This document shows, one piece after another, positions 1 through 5,299 of a DNA stretch of 5,299 bases (position 1 is its first letter; each line of letters starts with the position of its first letter). The stretch covers positions 1-5,299 of the forward strand of contig JAVXAG010000115.1 in assembly GCA_036660615.1 (NCBI GenBank), given 5' to 3'. A program made the position numbers and the translations under genes. The stretch comes from JAVXAG01 sp036660615. Its GTDB lineage: Bacteria > Bacillota > Clostridia > Peptostreptococcales > Anaerovoracaceae. The notes under the pieces were generated by a model that worked only from the letters and a program-made list of their open reading frames with translations, did no database searches and had not been told where the DNA came from.

Positions 1-102
1 GAGTTTACTGCACGAAAAGTTGCGGAGATAAAGGAAATGACTTACGAAGATGTAGCAAAGAGAACATTGGAAAATGCAAAGTGGTTTTTTGGGATAATAT
101 AA
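1..102 (+). CDS. tatD: TatD family metal-dependent hydrolase (DNase), C-terminal end only
   Basis: The window opens inside this gene. The visible 33 residues end in VAEIKEMTYEDVAKRTLENA followed by KWFFGII and a TAA stop. This is the usual last stretch of TatD proteins: a helix with 'VA.IK..(S/T)YE.VA..T..NA', then an aromatic-Phe-Gly ending. TatD proteins are TIM-barrel metal-dependent hydrolases with 3'-5' DNase activity in the cytoplasm. The metal-binding His, Asp and Glu residues lie upstream and are not visible, so catalytic integrity cannot be judged. The assignment rests on this short tail. It fits the family well, but a close TatD paralogue is equally possible. No clear terminator follows it before the spoIIE promoter. 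Confidence 0.78.
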   Translation, partial: EFTARKVAEIKEMTYEDVAKRTLENAKWFFGII

Positions 103-126
103 TTCTCTACCTCAAAATATTTTTTA

Positions 127-146
127 TTCGACAACTGTCTTCGACA
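127..146 (-). promoter_or_regulatory. Tandem Spo0A-binding sites (0A boxes)
   Basis: TTCGACA occurs at 127-133 and again at 140-146. Each is the exact reverse complement of the 0A box TGTCGAA bound by the sporulation master regulator Spo0A~P. The two boxes have the same orientation and start 13 bp apart. If transcription starts about 7 bases after the -10 element, they lie near -53 and -40, where Spo0A acts as an activator in contact with sigma-A. The right-hand box overlaps the candidate -35 element. The match and position upstream of spoIIE are seen directly; binding is inferred. The 13-bp step is longer than one helical turn, so the pair may not act exactly as a tandem dimer site. Confidence 0.75.
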
Positions 147-173
147 GAATAACCTTAAACCGTTAGGTATAAT
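141..173 (+). promoter_or_regulatory. Spo0A-dependent sigma-A promoter of spoIIE (21-bp spacer)
   Basis: A perfect -10 hexamer TATAAT lies at 168-173. The closest -35-like hexamer is TCGACA at 141-146, one mismatch from TTGACA, leaving a 21-bp spacer instead of 17. At 17-bp spacing the sequence is CAGAAT, a poor -35. In Bacillus subtilis the Spo0A-activated spoIIE and spoIIG promoters have this over-long 21-22 bp spacing and need Spo0A~P to fire with sigma-A. Here the -35 hexamer also sits inside a 0A box. Transcription should start near base 180, giving a leader of about 38 bases before the SpoIIE start codon. Confidence 0.72.
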
Positions 174-199
174 ATTCCATATATACAAAATCCAAAGAG

Positions 200-220
200 A
201 AAGGATTGAAATGTGATATG
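200..220 (+). promoter_or_regulatory. spoIIE ribosome binding site with ATG-TGA start-stop pair
   Basis: AAAGGA at 200-205 is the only Shine-Dalgarno-like sequence. An ATG at 211-213 is 5 bases downstream, the ideal spacing, but is followed at once by TGA (214-216). The SpoIIE-frame ATG at 218 starts one base after that stop, 12 bases from the Shine-Dalgarno. An in-frame TTG at 206 directly abuts the Shine-Dalgarno and has no room to be used. ATG 218 is therefore chosen as the start, with the caveat that its spacing is long. Confidence 0.5.
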
Positions 221-2032
221 GAACTTGTACAAAAGATAAAAGAAAAAGAACTCATTAGAAGTGGAGAAAAAGTTAATATAAAAGTGATTGCTGCAACAAT
301 AGTTGCCACATTTTTGATTGGAAGAGTAGTTATGTTTACAAATACTTTTCCATGCGCCATTGCACTGATAACCGTAATGATGTCGGTAAATACAGTGAAT
401 ATTTATTTGGTGCCAGTTATGTGGCTGTCGATGATGACATACTATCAACAGCAGTTGCATTCGTGGGGAGATATGGCAGCCATAATTGTTTGTGGTTTGC
501 TATTTCTTTTTTTGAATAACGTAAAACTAAATATTAACCAAAGAACGGCAATAGCTTGCGCAGTCACCATAGTAGCCAATTGTTTGTACTACGTAATAAA
601 TAATATTACATATCTTTTTCAGGTAGAAACAATCATAAAAGAAGTAATACTTGTGGCAGTATTTGTAAAAATATTCCATATAGTAGCTGAAATTGTTTTC
701 AATGGAGTCAAAGATAAAAAAATAGAAAAAGTTTCTACAGACAAGATAGTGCTGTCCTTTGCGGCGACTGCAATACTGGCAATAGCAGGAGTGGGAGTTT
801 ATCAAGTGATATTGCTTTTGTGGCTACTATTGATTATGTTTATTCAGGCAGACGGAAATATAAGCAATACGATTTTGGCAGCAGCTACAATTGGAGTAGT
901 AGGGTTTTGCATTGGAATAACAGAAAACATAGAAACAATGGCAATCTGTTTGCTTATTGGAGTTTTGGCGGGTGAGTTTGCGGCAACATTTGTTACAGAA
1001 CAGTACAGAAAGACAGTCATAGGCGTTTCAATTTGTGCAGTTTACTTTGCCCAATCAACAGCTGACATTTACGTTGTAGCTATTGCTACGGCAATTTTCC
1101 TCGCAATACCTTCATCAATACTGGCGGTTGCTGCCATGACAATAAAAAACAGAATTATTCCAACAGAAGTCACAGATGCAGATATTAAATTGGAAAGAGT
1201 CAAAGAAAAATTGGCAGTACAAAAAGAAAACTTCAACAGTTTGGGGCAACTTTATGGGGTGGCGCGAGATAGTAGGCAGATAATTTCATACCAGTTTTTG
1301 GGAATGGAAAAAGTAGTGGATAAAATATTGGCAAACATAGATAATGGCAAAACTACAAGTTTGACTCGCAGTAATAACATCAACATTGATAAATTGCAGA
1401 TACATACAGGTGGGGCAAACTATGCATTTGAAGGAGTTTCGGGAGACAGCAGCCTTTGTACAATTTTGTCCGATGGGAAAATAGCAATGATACTCAGCGA
1501 TGGCATGGGCAAAGGTCAAGATGCCTCAAACGAAAGCAAACTAGTTGTAACAACTCTAGGTAAACTTCTTGAAGCAGGATTTGACGTAGATTTGGCCATG
1601 AGAACCATAAACGGAATATTGCTGACAAAAGACCAATCAGAGATTTTTTCAACAGTTGACTTGGCACTGATAAATCCACAGACAGGAAGAACCAAACTAT
1701 TTAAAATGGGAGCCGCTACAACATTTATCAAAAGAGGGAACAAAGTAGATATGGTAAAAGTTCCGGCTTTGCCTATTGGGATAACAGACGGATTGAAACT
1801 TGAATACCAAGATGTAAAACTAAAAAGAGGGGATCTGTTTATTATGGTTTCCGACGGAGTGACTGATTGCGATAGAGGAGACCCAAGTTGCAACTGGCTT
1901 CAAGAGAGAATTGGACAGATGACTTCAAAAGATCCAGACACTGTATCGGAACTAATTGTCAACAAAGCTGCCGAAAAATATCAACTGAGGGAAAGAGATG
2001 ATTTGACGGTTTTGGTGGCAAGTATAGGCTGA
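218..2032 (+). CDS. spoIIE: Stage II sporulation protein E: membrane-bound PP2C-type serine phosphatase
   Basis: SpoIIE dephosphorylates the anti-anti-sigma factor SpoIIAA-P, freeing sigma F in the forespore. It also acts at the polar septum. The protein is 604 residues from ATG 218. Residues up to about 309 are hydrophobic and form roughly ten membrane segments. A helical linker follows to about 385, and then the PP2C domain to the end. Phosphatase motifs are clear: SGDSS with D410, SDGMGKG with D428, STVDL, LPIGI, MVSDG with D546 and RDDLTV with D595. By my recollection of the B. subtilis protein these match its metal-binding aspartates 610, 628, 746 and 795 with identical spacing. The protein is more than 200 residues shorter than B. 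subtilis SpoIIE (827), mostly from loss of the central region. It stands alone behind a Spo0A-type promoter. Identification is firm; whether all septal roles are kept is not known. Confidence 0.93.
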   Translation: MELVQKIKEKELIRSGEKVNIKVIAATIVATFLIGRVVMFTNTFPCAIALITVMMSVNTVNIYLVPVMWLSMMTYYQQQLHSWGDMAAIIVCGLLFLFLNNVKLNINQRTAIACAVTIVANCLYYVINNITYLFQVETIIKEVILVAVFVKIFHIVAEIVFNGVKDKKIEKVSTDKIVLSFAATAILAIAGVGVYQVILLLWLLLIMFIQADGNISNTILAAATIGVVGFCIGITENIETMAICLLIGVLAGEFAATFVTEQYRKTVIGVSICAVYFAQSTADIYVVAIATAIFLAIPSSILAVAAMTIKNRIIPTEVTDADIKLERVKEKLAVQKENFNSLGQLYGVARDSRQIISYQFLGMEKVVDKILANIDNGKTTSLTRSNNINIDKLQIHTGGANYAFEGVSGDSSLCTILSDGKIAMILSDGMGKGQDASNESKLVVTTLGKLLEAGFDVDLAMRTINGILLTKDQSEIFSTVDLALINPQTGRTKLFKMGAATTFIKRGNKVDMVKVPALPIGITDGLKLEYQDVKLKRGDLFIMVSDGVTDCDRGDPSCNWLQERIGQMTSKDPDTVSELIVNKAAEKYQLRERDDLTVLVASIG

Positions 2033-2040
2033 TATTTCTA

Positions 2041-2069
2041 TTGACAATAAAGCGCAAAACGTATAGAAT
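2041..2069 (+). promoter_or_regulatory. Consensus sigma-A promoter of the cbiMNQO operon
   Basis: TTGACA at 2041-2046 is a perfect -35 hexamer. TAGAAT at 2064-2069 is a -10 hexamer with one mismatch, and the spacer is exactly 17 bp. It starts only 8 bases after the spoIIE stop codon. A transcript from about 2076 would include the whole cobalamin aptamer, which begins near 2085. A strong constitutive promoter ahead of a riboswitch is the expected arrangement, with control at the RNA level. Confidence 0.8.
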
Positions 2070-2084
2070 GAAAGGACAATTGAA

Positions 2085-2240
2085 AGTAAGTAAGGCCCTT
2101 AGATGGGTTAAAAGAGAAGCGAGTAAATGCTCGCACGGTCACGCCGCTGTGAAGACGGAGTTTACCTTATTTAGCCACTGGGAAACTGGGAAGGCAAGGT
2201 ATAACATTGATGTCGAAGTCAGAAGAACTGCCTACTTGCT
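2085..2240 (+). promoter_or_regulatory. Cobalamin (B12) riboswitch aptamer
   Basis: The B12 box is at 2216-2232 and matches the consensus rAGYCMGgAgaCCkGCc except at two positions. The other conserved blocks occur in order: AAAAGAGAA at 2110-2118, a perfect 5-bp hairpin (2119-2123 with 2130-2134), ACGGTCACGCCGCTGTGA at 2135-2152, GCCACTG at 2174-2180 and GGGAAGGC at 2188-2195. ACCTT (2164-2168) pairs with AAGGT (2196-2200) around the last two. The closing stem P1 pairs 2085-2092 with 2233-2240 (one G.U) and 2094-2096 with 2230-2232, leaving A2093 bulged. It binds adenosylcobalamin or a related cobalamin and should shut off the cobalt transporter when B12 is sufficient. An open frame of 98 codons over 2041-2337 starts with the promoter's TTG, lacks a ribosome binding site, overlaps this RNA and is not a gene. 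Confidence 0.95.
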
Positions 2241-2351
2241 GCCGATTTACACGAAAGCTACGAACGATGGCTGGGTGTATCACGCAGGCTTTATTAGAAA
2301 AATTAGATTGGGAACAAAACAATTAATTTCACTTTAATACCAGCGTGTTAG

Positions 2352-2385
2352 ACGCCTATCCACAATGTGGGTAAGGCGTATTTTG
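2352..2385 (+). terminator. Intrinsic terminator of the riboswitch expression platform
   Basis: ACGCCT (2352-2357) pairs with AGGCGT (2374-2379). Inside, after a bulged A2373, ATCCAC (2358-2363) pairs with GTGGGT (2367-2372) with one G.U, closing on an AAT loop. ATTTTGTTATTT follows. It lies between the aptamer and the cbiM ribosome binding site (AAAGGAG, 2405-2411), so control is most likely by premature termination rather than by hiding the ribosome binding site. It is also the first terminator visible after spoIIE. Confidence 0.85.
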
Positions 2386-2417
2386 TTATTTAGACATAAT
2401 TTTGAAAGGAGAAAACA

Positions 2418-3167
2418 ATGACAAAAGGGCAAAGAAAAATTGTAATTTTAACGGCAATGCTAGCATTAATGTTTGCAGTAGTGCCAACAGCAAGTGGAAT
2501 GCATATTATGGAGGGGTATTTACCACCAATGCATTGCATAGGGTGGGGCGCAATCTGTCTGCCATTTTTAGCAGTAGGATTCTTTTCCATTAGAAAAACT
2601 TTACAGGAAAACAAAAAGGTGATTACAGTTCTTGCAATGGCAGGAGCGTTTATATTTGTAATTTCATCACTAAAGATACCTTCAGTAACTGGAAGCTGTT
2701 CACACATGACAGGTACAGGACTTGGAGCTATACTTTTTGGACCAGCAGCAGTTAGTATATTGGGAATCATCGTTTTGATATTCCAAGCAATATTACTTGC
2801 ACATGGTGGAATTACTAGTTTGGGAGCAAATACATTCTCAATGGCAATAGCTGGGCCGTTTATTTCATACGGAATATATAAGCTTTGTACAAAAGCAAAC
2901 ATAGGAAAGAAAGTATCGGTATTTTTGGCAGCAGCACTTGGAGACGTGTTTACATATTGCGTTACAAGTTTTCAGCTGGCACTGGCATTTCCATCAGAGG
3001 TGGGAGGCATTGGGGCTTCGGCGATTAAATTCCTTGGAGTTTTCGCACCGACTCAGTTGCCACTTGCAATAGTAGAGGGAATGTTGACAGTAATTATTAT
3101 CATTGGGCTTGAGTCCTTTGCAAAACCAGAGTTAAAAGCTATTGGGTTTATGAAGGAGGCAGAATAA
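2418..3167 (+). CDS. cbiM: Cobalt ECF transporter substrate-binding membrane protein CbiM
   Basis: CbiM is the substrate-specific (S) component of the cobalt transporter and carries Co2+ across the cytoplasmic membrane. The protein has 249 residues. Residues 1-27 look like a cleavable signal peptide: a basic start, a hydrophobic core and an A-S-G end. Cleavage would leave Met28-His29 as the new N terminus of MHIMEGYLPP. In the CbiM/NikM family this Met-His terminus coordinates the metal, and a second conserved His is seen here as His96 in SCSHMTGTGLG. The rest is a series of hydrophobic segments including LAHGGITSLGANTFSMAIAG and the conserved ALGDVFTY and PTQLPLAIVEG regions. The ribosome binding site AAAGGAG ends 6 bases before ATG. 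The gene lies directly behind the B12 riboswitch and its stop overlaps cbiN by one base. Cobalt rather than nickel is supported by the B12 control and the CbiN partner. Confidence 0.95.
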   Translation: MTKGQRKIVILTAMLALMFAVVPTASGMHIMEGYLPPMHCIGWGAICLPFLAVGFFSIRKTLQENKKVITVLAMAGAFIFVISSLKIPSVTGSCSHMTGTGLGAILFGPAAVSILGIIVLIFQAILLAHGGITSLGANTFSMAIAGPFISYGIYKLCTKANIGKKVSVFLAAALGDVFTYCVTSFQLALAFPSEVGGIGASAIKFLGVFAPTQLPLAIVEGMLTVIIIIGLESFAKPELKAIGFMKEAE

Positions 3168-3499
3168 TGAGTAAAAATAAAAAGACAGTAATTATATTAC
3201 TAATATTAACAGTAGTAATAGCAGTTGTTCCGTTTTTTGTACAGAGAAACGCTGAATTTGGTGGTTCTGACGATGCGGGAAGCGTAATGGTGGAACAGAT
3301 TCAAGGAGATTCATATGAACCTTGGTTTACACCGATTTTGGAACAATTAATAGATGGAGAACTTCCAGGGGAAGTTGAAAGTCTTCTTTTCTGCTTACAA
3401 ACAGGAATAGGAGTGGGAATAATAGCTTTCTTTATGGGACGCTTTTATGAAAGATACAAACAAGAAAAAAACCAAGAGGACAAACAGGAGAAAAAATGA
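3167..3499 (+). CDS. cbiN: Cobalt ECF transporter accessory membrane protein CbiN
   Basis: CbiN is a small membrane protein needed with CbiM for cobalt uptake; in studied systems it helps load metal into the S component. The 110 residues give a membrane segment at about 7-25, an outside loop with the family motifs F31-G32-G33-S34-D35-D36 and Y50-E-P-W-F-T-P, then ESLLFCLQ (71-78) leading into a second membrane segment to about 91. The last 19 residues are a Lys/Glu/Gln-rich cytoplasmic tail. The ribosome binding site AAGGAGG (3153-3159) lies inside the end of cbiM, 7 bases before ATG. The start shares one base with the cbiM stop (TAATG), which suggests translational coupling. CbiN partners occur with cobalt rather than most nickel transporters, supporting the substrate call. 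Confidence 0.94.
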   Translation: MSKNKKTVIILLILTVVIAVVPFFVQRNAEFGGSDDAGSVMVEQIQGDSYEPWFTPILEQLIDGELPGEVESLLFCLQTGIGVGIIAFFMGRFYERYKQEKNQEDKQEKK

Positions 3500-4272
3500 T
3501 AATCATTGACAAGCTTTGTTATTTATCAAAGCTGAGATATGTAAATGCTTCGGAAAAATTCGCTTTTGCAATGCTTACACTAGTGTTTTGCATAGTAAGT
3601 CGTTCGATTACTTTAGCGATATTTGTATTAGGTGTTAATGGGATTCTGTCAATTAAATTTGGCGGAATTCCTTGGCGCCGATATAACAAATTGATGCTTG
3701 TACCGTCAGCATTTTTACTTCTCAGTACAGTAACAATTATACTCAACCTATCAAAGACGCCACTTGATGCATTTGCATTTCAAATTGGTAGTTATTATAT
3801 TACGGGAAGTTGGGAATCCATCGCTTTTGGAGTCCAACTAATTTTGACTGCATTGGCAAGTGTTTCGTGTCTATATTTCCTATCCCTTAGCACACCTATG
3901 ACAGATATACTTTCGGTGCTTAGAAAAATTCACTGTCCACAATTATTGGTGGAACTTATGTTATTAATTTACAGATTTATATTTGTCTTACTAGATATCG
4001 CATACTACATTACCACATCACAGAAAGCCAGACTTGGTCATAAAGACTACAAAACCTCAATGAAATCCTTTGGGGCTATGGCATCGGTACTATTTATTAG
4101 AGCAATGAAAAGATCCAGCGCACTGTTTGACGCAATGGAGTCAAGGTGTTACGATGGCGAAATCAAAGTGTTAGAAGAAGATTTGCCACCAAAGAAAAAA
4201 AACATAATAATGATTACGATATTCCAGCTGTTTTTACTGGGATTTACAATATACATAAAACTTTTTAGTTAG
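3496..4272 (+). CDS. cbiQ: Cobalt ECF transporter transmembrane coupling protein CbiQ (EcfT type)
   Basis: CbiQ is the transmembrane (T) component that couples ATP hydrolysis by CbiO to movement of CbiM. The protein has 258 residues, near the normal length. Hydrophobic segments lie at about 23-52, 66-85, 108-132, 150-173 and 236-255. Two coupling-helix motifs expected in EcfT proteins are present: QKARLG at 176-181, and AMESRCYDG at 213-221 with the conserved Arg217. These short helices contact the ATPases. The gene overlaps cbiN by 4 bases (ATGA) and has its own ribosome binding site, CAGGAG at 3485-3490, 5 bases before ATG. Position between cbiN and cbiO plus the motifs make the assignment secure. 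Confidence 0.94.
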   Translation: MIIIDKLCYLSKLRYVNASEKFAFAMLTLVFCIVSRSITLAIFVLGVNGILSIKFGGIPWRRYNKLMLVPSAFLLLSTVTIILNLSKTPLDAFAFQIGSYYITGSWESIAFGVQLILTALASVSCLYFLSLSTPMTDILSVLRKIHCPQLLVELMLLIYRFIFVLLDIAYYITTSQKARLGHKDYKTSMKSFGAMASVLFIRAMKRSSALFDAMESRCYDGEIKVLEEDLPPKKKNIIMITIFQLFLLGFTIYIKLFS

Positions 4273-4280
4273 GAGAAAAA

Positions 4281-5129
4281 ATGGGAGATATTATTTTAAA
4301 AGCCGAAGATTTATTCTTTTCATATGATGACGAAAAAAGCTACTCACTTAACGGACTTTCACTAGAGATAGAAAAAGGCAAAAAAGTGGCTTTTATGGGA
4401 GCAAACGGTTCAGGAAAATCAACGTTTTTTCTTTGCTGCAATGGAATACATAGACCGACAAAGGGGACGTTATCCATAGATGGTAAACCAGTTGACTACT
4501 CAAAAAAAGGCTTAATCGACCTTAGAACGAAAGTTGGAATTGTCTTTCAAGATCCGGACAATCAACTTTTCTCAGCCAGCGTAACTCAGGAAATTTCTTT
4601 TGGCGCACTAAACATTGGAATGAGTCCAGAAGAAGCCTTAGAGGCTGTAAATAAGGTAATTGATATTTTGGAAATAACGCCTTTTGCCAAGAGACCAACC
4701 CATTCCCTAAGTGGTGGGCAGAAAAAGCAAGTGTCCATAGCAGACGTTTTGGTTATGAATCCAGAAATAATTATTTTAGACGAGCCAACTGCCGCTCTCG
4801 ATCCAAAACACACAACAATTGTAAATAAACTTGTAGACATATTGGTATCCAAAGGAATTACAGTATTGATGGCAACACACAATGTGGATTATGCATATGA
4901 GTGGGCAGACGAAGTTGCCGTAATACACGACGGAAAAACCTTGTTATATGGGCCACCAGTTGAAGTTTTCACAAATAAAGAAGCTTTGAAACTTACAAAC
5001 CTTGAACAGCCAGCGGCTTTGGAACTGTTTAATAGCCTATGTCAAAAAGGAATTTTAGACAAAACTCTGCCACTTCCAAGAAGTTTAAAAGAGCTTGAAG
5101 AATATATTAGTCAGATAAACCCAAAATAA
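4281..5129 (+). CDS. cbiO: Cobalt ECF transporter ATP-binding protein CbiO
   Basis: CbiO is the ATPase that powers the transporter, probably as a homodimer because only one ATPase gene is present. The 282 residues carry, in order: an aromatic A-loop residue Tyr15, Walker A GANGSGKST (40-48), the Q-loop Gln90 in VFQDPDNQLF, the signature LSGGQ (143-147), Walker B IIILDEP (163-169) with catalytic Glu168, the D-loop ALD (172-174) and the switch His200 in ATHN. The C-terminal part after about 230 is the usual EcfA extension. The family commonly has LSGGQKKR after the signature; here it is LSGGQKKQ (Gln150), a small departure from the family pattern. The ribosome binding site AGGAG (4271-4275) overlaps the cbiQ stop and lies 5 bases before ATG. 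No cbi or other corrinoid genes follow within the window. Confidence 0.95.
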   Translation: MGDIILKAEDLFFSYDDEKSYSLNGLSLEIEKGKKVAFMGANGSGKSTFFLCCNGIHRPTKGTLSIDGKPVDYSKKGLIDLRTKVGIVFQDPDNQLFSASVTQEISFGALNIGMSPEEALEAVNKVIDILEITPFAKRPTHSLSGGQKKQVSIADVLVMNPEIIILDEPTAALDPKHTTIVNKLVDILVSKGITVLMATHNVDYAYEWADEVAVIHDGKTLLYGPPVEVFTNKEALKLTNLEQPAALELFNSLCQKGILDKTLPLPRSLKELEEYISQINPK

Positions 5130-5299
5130 GAATAAAACATTGAAAAACTTTGTCACTCACTTTTTAAAATGCTAGGCAAGTCATCTGAGTTGTCATTCAA
5201 GGCGGATGGGAATTTATGGAAAAACCACGTGCAAATCATTAAAAATTGGCAATGAAAAGTGTAAAAACCCGCTAATTCTTCCAGCAAAAAAATAATTTC
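5130..5299 (-). other. Unassigned 3' flank, possibly the end of a convergent gene or a mobile-element remnant
   Basis: No clear terminator, RNA gene or recognisable protein is visible after cbiO. On the minus strand a frame is open from the right edge to a TGA at 5153-5155, giving 48 codons with ...LLEELAGFYTFHCQFLMICT... and ending in SILKSE. It has no start in view, so it could be the 3' end of a convergent gene cut by the window. On the plus strand a 28-codon frame starts at ATG 5169 but has no ribosome binding site. Neither resembles a family I can name. Forty-eight open codons in AT-rich DNA can occur by chance, so this is recorded as a low-confidence possibility only. Confidence 0.25.

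Noticed and set aside
135..147. CTGTC-TTC-GACAG hairpin as a terminator for the TatD gene
   Set aside because: The stem is only 5 bp and is followed by AATAACC rather than a T-run. The symmetry is accounted for by the 0A box at 140-146.
206..217. TTG at 206 as the SpoIIE start, adding four residues
   Set aside because: It touches the Shine-Dalgarno with no spacer, and TTG is a weaker start than ATG 218.
2211..2217. A third exact 0A box, TGTCGAA, on the plus strand
   Set aside because: It overlaps the start of the riboswitch B12 box and lies well downstream of the cbi promoter, so it is most likely a chance match set by RNA conservation.
2041..2337. 98-codon open frame on the plus strand beginning with TTG
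   Set aside because: Its start codon is the promoter -35 hexamer, it has no ribosome binding site, and it runs through the cobalamin aptamer with its B12 box. The conserved RNA explains the sequence.
2390..2902. 170-codon minus-strand open frame opposite cbiM, and similar minus-strand frames opposite spoIIE, cbiQ and cbiO
   Set aside because: They are antisense shadows of well-identified genes and do not resemble known proteins.
5169..5255. 28-codon plus-strand frame after cbiO as a small protein gene
   Set aside because: No ribosome binding site precedes it, and its residues show no recognisable signal peptide, membrane segment or motif.

Overview
The window looks like chromosomal DNA from an AT-rich, endospore-forming Firmicute, most likely a member of the Clostridia. 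The evidence is a SpoIIE phosphatase gene behind a Spo0A-type promoter, a cobalamin riboswitch, a signal-peptide form of CbiM, strong AGGAG-type ribosome binding sites and A/T-rich codon choice. I cannot name the genus. Apart from the last 170 bases, every stretch can be assigned to a known gene or regulatory family. I found no CRISPR array, no complete insertion sequence, and no rRNA or tRNA gene.

Layout: (1) Bases 1-102 are the 3' end of a TatD-family metal-dependent DNase gene. (2) Bases 103-217 form a compact intergenic control region. It holds two perfect 0A boxes (TGTCGAA, read on the minus strand) and a sigma-A-like promoter whose TCGACA and TATAAT elements are 21 bp apart, the architecture known for Spo0A-activated sporulation promoters. 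The translation start region also contains a curious ATG-TGA start-stop pair. (3) Bases 218-2032 encode SpoIIE, with about ten membrane segments and an intact PP2C phosphatase domain, but a much shortened middle region. (4) Bases 2041-2390 carry a consensus promoter, a class-I-like cobalamin riboswitch aptamer and an intrinsic terminator. A 98-codon open frame over this stretch is not a gene. (5) Bases 2418-5129 are cbiM-cbiN-cbiQ-cbiO, a complete energy-coupling-factor cobalt transporter with overlapping or nearly abutting genes. (6) Bases 5130-5299 are unassigned; a minus-strand open frame runs in from the right edge.

How it works together: the riboswitch should read cellular B12 and stop transcription ahead of cbiM when B12 is plentiful, so that cobalt is imported only when it is needed for corrinoid synthesis. 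SpoIIE should be switched on by phosphorylated Spo0A at sporulation onset and dephosphorylate the SpoIIAA anti-anti-sigma factor to release sigma F. No terminator is visible between spoIIE and the cobalt operon promoter. Sporulation transcripts could therefore run into the riboswitch leader, whose terminator is the first one visible for both units.

The most useful points for follow-up are the reduced SpoIIE architecture, the Spo0A promoter with its start-stop codon pair, and a short duplicated sequence in the riboswitch that suggests how P1 and the terminator exchange strands.
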